64,000 bases of DNA from Xestospongia muta (GCA_963693285.1 OY848930.1:186001-250000), one strand, 5' to 3'. Shown: positions 1 to 12,605, numbered from the stretch's first letter. The notes: generated by a model not told the origin, from the letters alone. A program made the numbers and translations.

Positions 1-480
1 AGTGACTCTTGAGTTTAGTCCACATGAACAACTACCTCTGTTTGGATGTAAGTATCATTTTCAACTTGCCGGTGTTGTTAACTTGCCTGAATTTGTTGTG
101 CATTATCCACTCCTGGTACAGTAAGTGCATCCATTTATCTATCTATCTGTCCATTTATCCATCTATCTGTCCATTTATCTACCTATCTGTCCATTTATCC
201 ATCTATCTGTCTATTTATTCATCCATTGCTTTCTAGTATGCTCAAAGAATTTGATATGGAGGAAGTGGCTCATCAAAATTTTTACGATTTTTTCTCAGAG
301 CACAAATTTAACCCTGAAGATGCACATTTACTCTTTAGAATGAAAGCTTTCGACAAAGACGCAAGTTGCCATGACGACAAGAGTAGTAGTTAAATGCATT
401 GTTATTTTTAGGGATCAATTTCCGCATTAGAATGGGAAGCTATCGGACTTTATTTAACATTTGTATTTCAAAAGAGATGA
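1..480 (+). CDS. RNMT: mRNA cap guanine-N7 methyltransferase, C-terminal part (gene starts before the window)
   Basis: This is the 3' end of the nuclear enzyme that methylates the guanosine cap of pre-mRNA. Three exons are visible: 2-120, 237-360 and 412-480 with a TGA stop. The first reads FGCKYHFQLAGVVNLPEFVV, the same pattern as the methyltransferase core of animal RNMT. The middle exon matches the helical region before the last strand. The last exon reads SALEWEAIGLYLTFVFQKR, close to the human C-terminus. The last intron (361-411) begins with GC, not GT. It is the only phase-compatible choice, because all GT sites nearby give the wrong frame. The first intron is filled with ATCC/ATCT tetranucleotides. 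The first exon is cut by the window edge. The stop codon lies 38 bp from the stop of the convergent TOP3B gene. Confidence 0.9.
121..236 (+). repeat. ATCC/ATCT tetranucleotide-rich intron
   Basis: The whole RNMT intron is made of TCCATTTATC and ATCTATCTG words, ending in a normal acceptor (TTGCTTTCTAG). Similar words fill many other introns of the window. Confidence 0.85.
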
Positions 481-518
481 CCACACCCATTCATTATTAC
501 AAAATAATAATAGTATTG

Positions 519-1975
519 TTAATACCTTCGACCACCTCTGCCACGCCCTCTTCCCCTTCCCCTTCCTCTCCCCCTCCCTCTCCCTCGTCCTCGTTGATAA
601 TGGGAGTGCCCTCTAGATTCTGGATATTTAACAAGAGAATTCAATAAGCTATCACACTGATAACATCCAATGTATTTAGTAGCTCCGCCTACTAATGGAG
701 TCTCCGTCTGCAAAGACATCATAGTTAATATAACTATTAATAACTAGTCACATGATCTTACTTTTTTGAAATCAACAATTAATTTAAATGCTCCACAAGT
801 ACACTCTTCATCAGTTCTTTCAACATTATGTGCACCATCAAAAAAATGAATAACAAGAGGACATCTACATACAATAATTAACTTATTAATAAACTAGATA
901 ATGAAAGGGGTTCCACTCACTTAAGATTATTGCAGTAAATTTTCCATTTGGGACCAGACGAGGGGTCAAGGAGAAGTACCCCTGTGTCACAAGTGATGCA
1001 ATGGTTGACAGTTAATTGTTCTCGTCCTTGAGGACAACAGTCATGAGGACAAAAAGAACAAGGCATTGCCTTGGGTGTGTCGGGGAATGGAGGATTGTTA
1101 TAACAATATGGACATACAGTGAAAGTCTAGGGGTAGACCCTGTTAATTAATTGATATTAAAATATAGGTTACTTTTCCATGAGCTCCAGAAAAAACAACA
1201 ATTTCAAAACCATCTAGGGGACATTTTACTTCCTAAATAGGCAACAAAACAGGTTTTAGAAACCAGTTTATAAACAATTTTTATACACACCTTGTATAGT
1301 TTAATAGATCCATTTTGAGGTAGGCTATATGTTTCATCACAATGTTTACAATACAAACGTTGTGGTTTAGATTGAATATAAGTCATGTAACGATTGCATT
1401 TACCACATCTGTGAGAAATAATTTCTTATGCATGTACTGTTAATTAGAATACTACCTTGACATTGGACGACCAGAATCAGCAACTGAAGAAAAAGTTGCT
1501 TCAAATAATTCGTTCATACTTTCAATATTTTCACGAAAATAACAAAATTTTCGTCTAAAAATGTCCAAAGTATGATCTAAAACTTGACTATAATCAGCCT
1601 GAATGGGTGGAGTCAGTAGGTGGAGTTTATATATCGTTATTGTCCCACCTTTCCTAATGCTATTAGATTGAGTTGTTCTTCAATAGCTGATCTCATTGTT
1701 GGCTGAACTAACTCAGGATCTATCTGTAAAATGGATATATAAAAGTTAAATGGATATATAAATGAGCGAAATCAATATATAGAGTAGTATAATGGACATA
1801 TACATGAGCATAATGGATGCATAAATGAGTAAAATGGATATATAAGTGTGTACTTTTTGGTATCCATGAACTAGTACTATTCCTAATTGTGTTGGCACAA
1901 GTCTCCGCCCACTATCAACATGTACATAATTACGAGTACATATATTTTCAATATGAACTGGTATACTAGCATCCT

Positions 1976-2034
<59 letters not shown>

Positions 2035-2461
2035 GATAAAAGTTCTCGTTGATATTTATCAGTTACTGTGCCAATTCCATGTTTTTCCATTAAACTAATC
2101 AATTCACTCTCCGATAAAAAACCAGGGGGTGTGGTCAAATGTTCCGATATATTTAACTATGAAAGAAAATGTTATTAAATATAGAGAGACACACCCACTT
2201 GTTTTATATCCCATTTTTGTCCTTTAACAAACTCTATTGAAATATCAGGTCCTTTAGTAATAGATTGCCAAGTCTGGATGGCGGTAAACCCCGGGTCAAT
2301 TAACCTATTACCTGACCAATGAAATGATTCCCCGCCAAGTTTAAAACAAACTTCAGTTTGTTTATATTTACACTCTGGGAAGAGCTACAGTTAGGTCACA
2401 GAGAGAGAGAGAGAGAGGGAGAGGGAGAGGGAGAGGGAGAGGGAGAGGGAGAGGGAGAGGG

Positions 2462-2545
<84 letters not shown>

Positions 2546-4344
2546 ACATATATCATATCAGTATCATACCGTTGCTAAGTAATGGTTTGTTATTAAAGAG
2601 TACACTTTCCATTGTATGTCACTTAAATGTTCTCGTGATACATTTTTCAATGGAGTTATCGGAGGGTGATCACCTACGTCCTTACCTCCGCTAAATAAGA
2701 AGTACTATACATCAAATAACACTATAAATTAATAATATTAACTGTTAATTAAAGGAACTTAATCAATTTCTAATAAATGGTAATTAATAGGGACTTTCTC
2801 AATTTACAAATTTGACAATACTGAGTATTACATATACCTTGATGGTTTAATAGATCCAGTTAATAATTTTGATGTAAATTCATGAAATTCATGATTTTTA
2901 TCTAAGTCAATGGCTATAGACCTAAAATCAAATCCAGATGGATACTTAGTGGTCTCAGTACGAGGATAACTAATATAGCCCTGGAATGAGACTAAAAACT
3001 ATGAATATCATTAAGGAGTACCTCAGTATAGAGACGTTCTGCAATATCCATTGTTTGTTTGGGTCCCATATGTAACCGAATAGAACAGGCTCTTAAAAGT
3101 TCTACTGTGTGTAGAGCAGGGGGTGGAGCCTTTGAACGAGATTTCTCATTCACTGACTCAACACTATTGGTAAGTTTGAAGCTTAGTTACCATGGCAACA
3201 CTATAGTACCTCACTGTCTTTTCATTGTGTAGTAAAGTGTAGAACAATTGGATTACCTCATGATCAAACAATCGCTCTCTGTCCCAATTTATGTTCAATG
3301 AGATACCAGATATCTGGACCTATAACTACTCTAATTACAAGTAAATAAAATTTTCTTACCTTACAATCCAGTCGCCAATATTTCTCTGGTTTAAACTGTT
3401 GTATTTCATCATGTCGTTGAACACAGAAACCCAGAGTTGGTGTCTGACACGGACCATATGAAATGACACTGTTATTAAGTCCAGAATATAAAGACTATTA
3501 TAAGAGGGATGGAAGGGGTTGTTAAGTGGGTGGAGCTAACTTGAAAGAGTTTTGTTTGAAATCTAGTAAACGAGCACCCAATCCTCAGATCCAGTTCTTG
3601 ACGAGCATCCACAGACCGAGACTCATTCCAGTTTGGAAGTACGAGATTATTAAAAGCTTGAAATATGGCTAAATCAGTGATAGCAGAGAATCTAGCACGG
3701 AGAACAATCTTTACAAATATGTAATTATAAAACATGTGACACTCACATGAGAGTCATGTGATCTAGGTAGTTTCATTACAGGCCGGACTTCATTAATTAC
3801 CTATAAAAATAGATGGTGTTTAATGGACGAACAGACAAGAAATGGACACATACTTCAAAGCAGATATTCTCTCCTTCTTTATCACAGTCTAACCACAACA
3901 CTAAATAATCCACTCCTTTGCCCTTATAAGGAAATTGACGATAATAATAGACATGGATACATGTATACCTCTTGTCGTAGGAAATTACGTATCCTCAACG
4001 AGGGTACTGCCTCTTTCTTCATTATCTCTGCATCATAAAGCTCCACCTACTAATTACATGATATATATCCTTTATACACTCCATACATGTACCGGATCAG
4101 TTGCATCCCAATTGTTATATTTCGGTTGAAAGTCACATGACATCACGTGACCACACACTGATGTCATTTTGATCCTTGCTCCAACAGGGGTACGTCCCCC
4201 TAAAAGAGGTAACTTTCCATCAAATTCATAGACATCACAAGCAGAACAAGATGATTTTCGTCGATGACATTGTTTGTGAGAGAGTATTTCAGCAATAGAC
4301 TTGGCTAAAGAAGGTTTCTCAGCCACCATTAATACAAGAACCAT
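519..4344 (-). CDS. TOP3B: DNA topoisomerase III beta, complete, multi-exon
   Basis: Type IA topoisomerase that relaxes and decatenates DNA and, in animals, also acts on RNA. The first exon (4093-4344) starts [20 protein letters not shown] and contains the Toprim start and [10 protein letters not shown]. The next exons carry the acidic Toprim motif [15 protein letters not shown] and [19 protein letters not shown]. The active-site tyrosine is in [14 protein letters not shown] (codon 2966-2968). Further exons give [20 protein letters not shown] and [17 protein letters not shown]. Zinc-binding CxxC pairs follow ([25 protein letters not shown]). The protein ends in a low-complexity RG tail (about residues RGRGRG to GGRRY), as human TOP3B does. 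Two introns carry long CT runs on the sense strand. The start lies 69 bp from the RABGGTA ATG in the opposite direction, so the promoter is probably shared. The family assignment is secure; exact borders of some middle exons are inferred. Confidence 0.93.
1980..2033 (-). repeat. CT microsatellite forming the polypyrimidine tract of a TOP3B intron
   Basis: A pure GA run on the + strand reads as CT on the TOP3B sense strand and ends directly at the acceptor CCCAG. The intron is 1974-2066, between exons ending HGIGT and starting DASIPV. Confidence 0.85.
2400..2541 (-). repeat. GA/GGGA microsatellite in a TOP3B intron
   Basis: Runs of GA and GAGGGA repeat for about 140 bp. On the sense strand this is CT/CTCCCT, placed just upstream of the exon encoding [14 protein letters not shown]. 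Confidence 0.9.
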
Positions 4345-4413
4345 ATTGCTGCATGTGAGGAGGTGTGGCTAATAAATTAAATTTCCAGAGTCTATTATAA
4401 TTACTCTATTAAG

Positions 4414-7400
4414 ATGGTTAGTCTAAATGTATTATTTTTTAATACTATTATTCTTTTATTTTCAGCATGGCAGACTTAAAGTACGTACTAGTGCTGAACA
4501 AGCTGAAGCAAGGAGAAAAGAAAAAGAGAAAAAAGTGAAGTGGTATCGCGAAATGATGGCATCAATCTTTATTAAGGTATTGTTTCATCACGTGATTAAG
4601 CATGTGATAGGTCATGTGATATCATTACAGCGAGCTGATGGTGTTAAGGATGACGATGCTCTTAAACTGACAGAGGACATTTTAAAGGAGAACTCGGACA
4701 TTAGTAGTTTATGGAGTTATAGACGAGAGATACTTGAAAGTAGACTAGCAACAATGTAAACATTATGTGTCCATTTCACTCATTATGTATCCATTTTAGC
4801 TATATATGTCCATTAATATTTATATATCCATTTATCTATTTAGTTCTCAAGAAAATTCCGATTCTTTATGTAACAAAGAGCTATTGTTACTTCAACAATG
4901 TCTCCGTGGTAACCCAAAGGCCTATTGTGTGTGGTTACACAGACGTTGGGTCATGGAACATTCTCCGACCCCTAATTGGAACAATGAGAAATCTTTGTGT
5001 GATCTTTTCTTGAAATATGATGAGAGAAACTGTAAGGGAGTGGGTGTGGCTACTTATGTAATGGGTGTGGCCTTTTTTCTAGTTCATTGCTGGGACTATC
5101 GTCGTTATGTCATTAAGAAGGCAGGGATAACTCCTAATGAAGAGTTTCAATATTCTGCTGATAAAATTGCTGCAAATTTTTCTAATTATTCAGCTTGGCA
5201 TTATCGTAGTAAGCTCCTCCCCTTGCTTCACCCATCAACAACAATTAAAAGTGGAATTGAAAATGAAGCTTTACTAAAAGGTTGATATATTTATCCATTA
5301 ATGTCTTTATGCATCCATTCACTTCAATTATCTATAATTTTTTATGCATCTATTTAGAATATGAACTGGTACAAAATGCTTTTTATACTGATCCTAGTGA
5401 CCAAAGTGCTTGGTTTTATCACAAATGGTTGCTAGGGCGAGGTAATTATTACATCATCCTTATCAACAAGTCATTGTTTATAATATAGGAGATAAAAATG
5501 TTTGTATTGGTTGTATATTAGTTCAGAGAAGCCACACCCTTTCAATTAATATCTCATTTAATCAACCAATCAAGGTATGATATCATTATGAGTCATGCGA
5601 TGTCATTATGATGTCATTTATGTTACAGCCTACAGAGGAACATCCAATTGTCATTACTGTTGGAAGTTCCCCTCCGATACATATCACTGAATCTGATTGG
5701 CCAAAAGTCATGTGGTCTTGTGACCTGTCGGAGTGTGTAATACAAGAGATGGAGGACATAATAGTTAGTGTCAAAAGAGGAGAATGTTTTGTGGAAGTGA
5801 CTCTACCAAAAGGTAAATAATAAAATTGTTATTGTCCATTATTTGGGAAACTATTACTGATTACATAATATATCAATTATTTACAAAATCTCTTCAAATA
5901 TATTTGGAATCAATTATCATAAGCACAAACAATTATTCTACTTAACAAGGACCTATATAGCTATCATCATAAAAAGTTTGAGACAATTTCATTTTTTACC
6001 ATTTTTGGCTCGAGACCATGGACTATAGTCCATGGTCTCGAGCCAAAAATTGAGAATTTGGTCCACGTCACAAAATCACTTGAATTTTTTTATGATGATA
6101 GCTATATAGGTCCTTGTTAAGTGACATTAGTATTACTGCTCTAAAATGTTGCATTATCTTTTTAAAAGTGTTTATATAATCCCCTTTGTTCTACTAGTAA
6201 ATGTACATGTAAATTAATGAATTTGTTTTGGGTTTTTTTTACTGATTTTAACAACATTTCTAAGCACAAACAATTATTCTACTTAACAAGGACCTATATA
6301 GTTATCATCATAAAAAATTTGAAGCAATTTCATTTTTTTGCAATTTTTGGCTCGAGACCATGGACTATAGTCCATGGTCTCGAGCCAAAAATTGAGAATT
6401 TGGTCCACGTCACAAAATCACTTGAATTTTTTAATGATGATAGCTATATAGGTCCTTGTTAAGTGACATTAGTATTGCTGCTCTAAAATGTTGCGTTATC
6501 CTTTTAAAAATGTTTATATAATCCCCTTTGTTCTACTAGTATATGTACATTGCTTATATGTTTTTAATCCTTCAATTGCATATCAAACAAATGAATTCAC
6601 GATGTGAATTTAGACTTTAAATAGTTACTATGGTTACTATGGTTACTATGGTTGCTATGGTTACTGTAGATGCTGATCATGGTTCGTGGATTGGTAATCA
6701 GGATGACATATTTCAAGTCCGTCAAGTGGCTACATCGAGTGATGTCCTGTCATCAGAGCTAGCAATGTGTCGAGAATTACTTCAGTTGGAACCTGATAAT
6801 AAATGTATGTGTATAAAAGAGGATGACCCTTTATTAATTATTAATAATTACAGGGTGTCTGTTAACAACTTTACAATTATTAGAAGCTATGGATCATTGC
6901 CAACATCATGAAGAAATTTTGAAATTATTTGAGAGACTGTTAGTGTGTGATCCTCTACGACGAGGATATTATCTCGACCTTAGTGAGTAAATGTAGATTA
7001 TAAGTTATAGTTTAAAATACATATGTATTTCCTTATAAGGAAGTCGTCATGTCACTGGTATGATCTTGAGACAAGAACTACATAAAGAGTCTAACATACT
7101 TGATTTATCAAACAAAGTCAGTTCATACTGAAACTGAAACTATATATTAATTAATTATTAAATTACAGGGTCTTACTAAATTGGATTATACTCAACATAT
7201 GCTTCTTTACAGGACAATTAATTTAGCTGATAATTGCCTTGCTATTAATTCATTAGGGGGGCTACAAAATTTAAAGAGTGTCCAGACCCTTTTGTTAGAT
7301 GGTAATCATTTAGGGGCAGTCCCATCAGTAATTAGTGAATTAACCAGTTTGAAATTGCTGTCACTCCAAAATAATAGTAAGTTAATTAACTAATCAATGT

Positions 7401-7597
7401 AATTATTACAGGGTTATACCACACCCACTTTAGATATTGAAGAGGTGGACACGTTAATATATTTAAAATCTTTGTCATCATTAGAAGTGCTTGACCTCTC
7501 TCGTAACCCAATGTGTGAATTAGATGAATGGAGGGGCGTGGTCCTGACACACCTACCTAATCTTTCAAAATTAAACAATGTACAAATTGAAACTTAA
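4414..7597 (+). CDS. RABGGTA: Rab geranylgeranyltransferase alpha subunit
   Basis: Alpha subunit of RabGGTase II, which prenylates Rab GTPases presented by Rab escort protein in the cytosol. The start codon is alone in exon 1 (4414-4416). Exon 2 begins at 4466 with HGRLKVRTSAEQAEARRKEK, matching the mammalian start MHGRLKV. Later exons hold the prenyltransferase alpha repeats (VWLHRRWVMEHSP, HCWDYRRYV, SAWHYRSKLLPLLHP, SAWFYHKWLLGRG). An insertion domain follows (5489-5574 and 5629-5812), then a leucine-rich repeat tail (LSLQNN, LEVLDLSRNPMCEL), as in animal enzymes. Junctions such as N-F-HCWDY are restored exactly by the chosen splice sites. The intron after 5812 is about 0.8 kb and holds two copies of a palindromic repeat. 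It is head to head with TOP3B and convergent with the DnaJ gene. Confidence 0.93.
5919..6215. mobile_element. Palindromic MITE-like repeat, copy 1
   Basis: A foldback element inside a RABGGTA intron. The arms at 5941-5975 and 6086-6121 are inverted repeats of about 35 bp (CTTAACAAGGACCTATATAG and its complement). The centre, 6001-6050, is a perfect 50-bp palindrome around TGGACTATAGTCCA. Conserved flanks run to about 6212. No ORF or transposase is present, so it would be non-autonomous. Confidence 0.8.
6250..6551. mobile_element. Palindromic MITE-like repeat, copy 2
   Basis: A second copy in the same orientation, 341 bp after the first. The central perfect palindrome is 6341-6394 (54 bp). 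The identical flank AACAACATTTCTAAGCAC seen before copies 2, 3 and 5 suggests the repeat unit includes these outer sequences. Confidence 0.8.
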
Positions 7598-7725
7598 TAG
7601 AAGGGGTGTGGCCATGAAAGACCCCATAATATTTTCAAAATTACTCAATGAAATCTTATTAATAGGAACATTGATAAATAATGTGTATTAATAACTTTTA
7701 ATTAACAGCAGTTATTATATTAAAA

Positions 7726-10099
7726 TTACTGCTGAGCACACCTCATGCCTCCATGTCCTTCGTCTCTTTCATCGTCACCATCATATATCTCATTCCTGTC
7801 TCCCCCAGCCCCTCTCGTTTCCTCATAATTATGAAGATGAACTACTTCCATATCATCAGTGATGTCTAAGTTGTTAGTTTTTTCAGGAAGTAGAGAATTC
7901 AGAGACTAGAAATGGATGAATAGTTGATAAATTAGAATTAAAATGGACAGATAAAGAAGGATGGATAGGAAGATAAATGGACGAATAGATTCATAAATGG
8001 ACGAATAGATTCATAAATGGACTTACTGCTAATCCCTCCTCGCCAATAAAATTATCTTTTGGAAATTCGACATCAAATTTGAAATATAAATTTCCTTTTA
8101 AAGATGGTCTCTTGTGGTTGGGCATACCCTCCTCAACCAACCCTCGAATAGAACCTATAATCAGAATAGATGGATGAATGGACAAACAAACAACTAAATA
8201 AACAAATGGACAGGCACTTACCAGGAAAGAGGACTTCTCCAGGAGCACTATGAATGGCTATCTTCCTATCATCGAGATGATCAAGTACAAATGTAAAACC
8301 ACAAAGAGCATCAACTAATGTAATAGATTTCTTTACAAATAAATCGACTCCTTTCCTTTCAAAAAGAGGATGATCTGATTCTTGAACAACTGCAATAACA
8401 TCACCAGTATCCATGTCAGGCTAAAAGGGGCGGAGACTAGTTAATTAATCTATTATAATCAGGGAAGTACAAGTATAATGATATGTACTTAAGTACAAGT
8501 ATAAAACCATTTCACGTTGCTGTTTAATAACTATAAGATTTAAATTTAATTATTATTCATCAACTCTTCAAACTGCGAGCCCTTTAAATTGCAACGTTCA
8601 GGTCTAAAAAGTTTAGTAGTACTTTGACCCTCAGCCATGAAAAAGAACTAGCCAACTAAACAGAGTTAAGATAAGTGAACAAAGTCAAACTGGCAGGACT
8701 GACAGACTGGCTAAGTGAACTTGTGAATCACGTGAATTTGCCCTTGCTTTCTATGATACGACACTTGAATTTGTACCAACTGTCATGAAGACATGTTACA
8801 CACATGTATAAATTGTACTTCAAAATACTTATAAGTACTTGTAGTACTTGTAGTACATAACTCATTACTTAAGTACAAGTACTAAAAAATATGTACTTAA
8901 GTGTACTTAAGTACAAATACCAATGTACTTCACCTAATCCTAATTATAATTAACTTACAGCTTGATCTCCAGCACCTCTGAGTTGGATTTTTTGATTATG
9001 AAACATACCAGGAGTAATAGGAACCTGTGATAGTCATGTGATGTTAAATTAATATCATATGATTGTCATGTGACTTACATCCATTTTACAATCTTCTTCT
9101 ATCACTTGCTTGCCTTTGCACTTTTTACAGCGATCTTTCTCCTTAACAAAAGTACCTAAGAGAGAATATAATATCTTAAACAAATACTTTACAGACTCTT
9201 TACCTGATCCATTGCAATCACTGCATTGACCTCTCATCTGTTGAACCATCCCAGGACCAAGTGGTCGATGCACAACTTGTATTCCTGTCCCACGGCACTT
9301 ACGACAAGTCACAGTAGTTCCTGACTTGGACCCTGATCTAATTAAATATTAAATTAAAGGGTCTGAGGATGAACTTAATTACCCAGAACATTGTGAGCAT
9401 AACACTTTCTTTTTAAATTCTAAGTTTTTTGTAGTCCCATTAAACAGCTCCTCCAAAGTTACTCTAAAAACAACACATCACATGACAGTCATGTGAGAGT
9501 CATGTGACTTACTCTAAAGGAAACATGAGTGGCTCAGGTTTGGATCTTTGCCTCCTATAACCACCTATTAAGTTGACATAATATAATTATCACATTACAT
9601 GTTGTGACTCCACCTCTTCCGCCAAAGAGGCCTCCTTCAAATAAACTTGAAAATATATCACCACCACCGCCACCACCAAAAAACACTATTTTAATAATAA
9701 TAATTATATTAATAATGATGCCATTATGACTCACTTCCTGGAAATCCATCCATCCCCATGCCTCCCATTCCAGAGTCACCATCTTTAAATGCATCCATAC
9801 CAAATCGATCGTATAACTCTCTTTTCTCAGGATCAGATAAGATTTCGTATGCAAATTGAATGGACTTAAACTATAATTATAAAAAATAATAAATTGTCTT
9901 TAAAATTGTATTACTTTTTCGTCAGCTTCTTGGCCTGGATTTTTATCTGGATGATGTTGCCTTGCTAAACGATGATAGGACTATAAATAGAATAATAAAA
10001 TAATGAGGAAAAAATTAAATCTGATCTTACTCTTCTGATATCAGCATCAGAAGCATTTCTGGTGACTTCAAGTACTTCATACAAGTCAGTATCTCCCAT
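7726..10099 (-). CDS. DnaJ homologue subfamily A (type I Hsp40), DNAJA2-like
   Basis: Type I J-protein that delivers clients to Hsp70 and stimulates its ATPase. Exon 1 starts [20 protein letters not shown] at 10099. The next exon has the J-domain HPD ([16 protein letters not shown]). A Gly/Phe-rich stretch follows ([18 protein letters not shown]). Then come four zinc-binding repeats, [24 protein letters not shown] and CKKCKGK. The substrate-binding C-terminal domains include [20 protein letters not shown] and GEVLFPG. The C-terminus GGMRCAQQ is a CAAX-type box, like the DNAJA2 ending CAHQ, so farnesylation is likely. The intron spanning about 8420-8956 is enlarged by a TACTTAAGTAC-rich insertion. 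Start codons of this gene and PEPD are 152 bp apart, head to head. Whether it is strictly DNAJA1 or DNAJA2 cannot be settled here. Confidence 0.92.
8462..8933. mobile_element. Putative non-autonomous element with TACTTAAGTACAAGTA subrepeats
   Basis: The ends of this stretch carry clustered TACTTAAGTAC and AAGTACAAGTA words in opposite orientations (8462-8505 and about 8817-8933), with unrelated sequence in between. Paired ends of this kind inside an intron suggest an inserted DNA-transposon derivative. No transposase ORF is present. Exact ends and target duplication are not certain. Confidence 0.5.
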
Positions 10100-10169
10100 G
10101 ATCACGTGATAGAAAATCCAACAGAATATAATAACAAGTTCTAACAACTCGTTTCTTATTACAACTGTG

Positions 10170-10182
10170 GAGACTTCTAGAA
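10170..10182. promoter_or_regulatory. Heat-shock-element-like site between DNAJA2-like and PEPD
   Basis: GAGacTTCtaGAA fits a three-unit heat-shock element with one imperfect unit. It lies about 75 bp upstream of the DnaJ start. A heat-shock site is expected for an Hsp40 gene, but the match is short. Confidence 0.4.
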
Positions 10183-10251
10183 TGTATAGGCTTACCCCTC
10201 ACGTAGACCACACCCTATCCGTCGTTGAGCCACACCCACCAATCTGCAAGC

Positions 10252-12427
10252 ATGGCTGCAAGGTAAAGTGCACTGCTATTTTTTAATACTTTTCTTTCTT
10301 TAGTTCAGAGAGCTGTTATCATATGGGACATGATACTTACAAGATACCAATGAGGTTGTTTGGCCTCAATAGGGAACGTTTGAGGAAACGACTTAAAGAT
10401 AATGGGAGCATCCCCTCTGGGGCTGTCGTTCTTTTAGAGGGAGGAAAAGAAACTACGCGTTATTGTTCTGATTCAGCACATTTGTTTCGTCAGGTAAATG
10501 GAGTCAGTGAAACATTTTCAATATACAAGCTCCTCCCATTAATTAGGAGTCTTATTTCAATTGGTTATTTGGTCTGTGTGAACCAGATTGCCATGGTGCT
10601 TTAGATGTAGACAGTGGGCGTGCCATTATATTTGTGCCACGCCTACCTGACGAGTATGCTATTTGGATGGGAGAGTAAGTTCTTTTATTTATCCATAATT
10701 CACAATATGTCCATTTTATTAATCCATTAAAAGCTTAATAAAAAATGATTTTTTTATTTCTCCAGAATTCATCCTCCAGAGCATTTTAAAAGGAAATATT
10801 CTGTAGACTCTGTTTTCTTTGTTGATGAGGTCATACTGATAAAAAAATAGATTTTTTATATTGTTACTATATCATATAGATTGCTAAAGTACTTGCTGAC
10901 ATGAAACCTTCCATGTTAATGCTCTTAGTAAGATAGAGATGTTTTCTGTCTGACGTCTCTCTCTCTCCCTTTCATAGAATGGCGTCAATACAGACAGTGG
11001 TAGTACTTGCAAAGAGGCGTGGTTTGAAGGCATTGGAAGGTAATTAAGTCACTTAACTATCATCTGACTATCACATGACATTAATTCTTATAGTTTCACT
11101 GACGTTATTAATAATAAGCTTTTACATCCTGAAATTATGGAATGGTAAGATATACCGGTTACTAAAACTGGTTTGACTGGTTTAATCATGTGATAGTCGT
11201 GTGATCAAAACACCAATGGAAATAGAAGTCCTACGTTACTCAAATGCTATCAGCAGCAATGCCCATTGTGAAGTAAGGGTGTGGTTAATGGGCGGAGTTT
11301 AGCTTGATTATATTAGGTTATGCGTAATATTAAGCCCGGTATGATTGAATATCAAATGGAGAGTTTGTTCCTCCATAATTGCTATAATAACGGAGGTTGT
11401 CGTCACGTTTCCTATACTTGTATCTGTGGATCGTATGTTAATTTAATAGTGTATATTAATAACTTGTCATTTGTACCATAATTAGAGGGAATAACTCATC
11501 AGTCCTTCATTATGGACATGCTGGAGCACCTAATGATCGAGTCATCCAAGATGGAGACATGTGGTAAGTAGACTATCTCTTTTCTTTGAGTATTGTTCCT
11601 ACTCAAGTCTCTTTGATATGGGTTGTGAATACTGTTGTTATACATCTGATATTACATGTTCCTTTCCTGCTAATGGTACATTTACTGAAGACCAAAAGTT
11701 GATATATAATGCTGTTTATCGTGCTAACCGTGCTGTAATGGCTGCCGTTAAACCAGGTGTCAAATGGGTTGATATGCATTATCTTGCTGAGAGTGAATTA
11801 TTGACAGCACTGTGTGAAATGGGATTGTTAGTTGGTGATGTTAGTAAGATGATGAAGGTCCGTCTTGGAGCTGTTTTCATGCCTCATGGTTTAGGGCACT
11901 TTATGGGATGTGATGTACATGACGTGGGAGGTTACCCTGAGGTGAGTAGCCACACCCATTCAAGTAGGTGGACTTTATTAATTGGTTTTATTAATAGGGT
12001 ACCGAGAGAATTAACGAGCCTGGTTTAAAGAGTCTTCGTACTGTCCGTGAGCTACAAGAAGGAATGTGTCTAACAATAGAACCTGGTTGCTATTTCATTA
12101 ATTGTGTGGGTGGATCATATATCCATATAAAATATATGTATTTATTGATACAGTTATACATTCATTCATTAACTAGTTATGCATCCATTCATCCATCCTT
12201 GATTTTTTCTGCAGTTACTAGATAACGCTCTTCTTGATCCTAAGCAGTCATGTTTCCTCAATAAAGATATGCTAATGAAATTTCGAGGCTTTGGTGGTGT
12301 ACGAATTGAAGATGATATCATTGTGACATCATCAGGAATGGAGTTATTGACTGATGTCCCACGAACTGTTGAGGAGATTGAAGCATGGATGCAACGAGGA
12401 GAAAAACTCTGGGGCAAGAAAAACTAA
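10252..12427 (+). CDS. PEPD: Xaa-Pro dipeptidase (prolidase)
   Basis: Cytosolic metallopeptidase that cleaves dipeptides with C-terminal proline or hydroxyproline. Exon 1 is only 11 coding bases (10252-10262). Exon 2 (10304-10493) reads [20 protein letters not shown]. The next exon gives [20 protein letters not shown], and later exons [20 protein letters not shown] and [20 protein letters not shown]. The five metal ligands of the pita-bread fold all appear to be present: Asp in FDMG, Asp in SDITCSF, His in HGLGHFMG, Glu in TIEPGCYF, Glu in GGVRIEDDI. The C-terminal exon ends [19 protein letters not shown]. The IPO4 ATG follows 178 bp after the stop on the same strand. The gene looks intact. 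Confidence 0.94.
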
Positions 12428-12497
12428 CAATAGAATTGAATTTACTGTGTAAAATACTGTATTTCAATTTTTTTATTGTGTGCAAGGTTAACTCTTA

Positions 12498-12572
12498 GTA
12501 TACGGACCTGGTTCATTCCCCCGTTTTATTTTACTATAAAATTTCAGAATGTTTCCGTTCACGTCCGTATAC
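12498..12572. repeat. 75-bp imperfect inverted repeat upstream of IPO4
   Basis: The stretch begins GTATACGGA and ends TCCGTATAC, with a middle containing TTCCCCC and AAATTT. A related 68-bp stretch sits at 25165-25232 upstream of GAS8. It is either a tiny transposon remnant or a shared promoter module. A CACGTG E-box lies 5 bp after it (12577-12582). Confidence 0.5.
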
Positions 12573-12605
12573 GTCCCACGTGGTACAACACTGGAGGGGT
12601 GTAGG

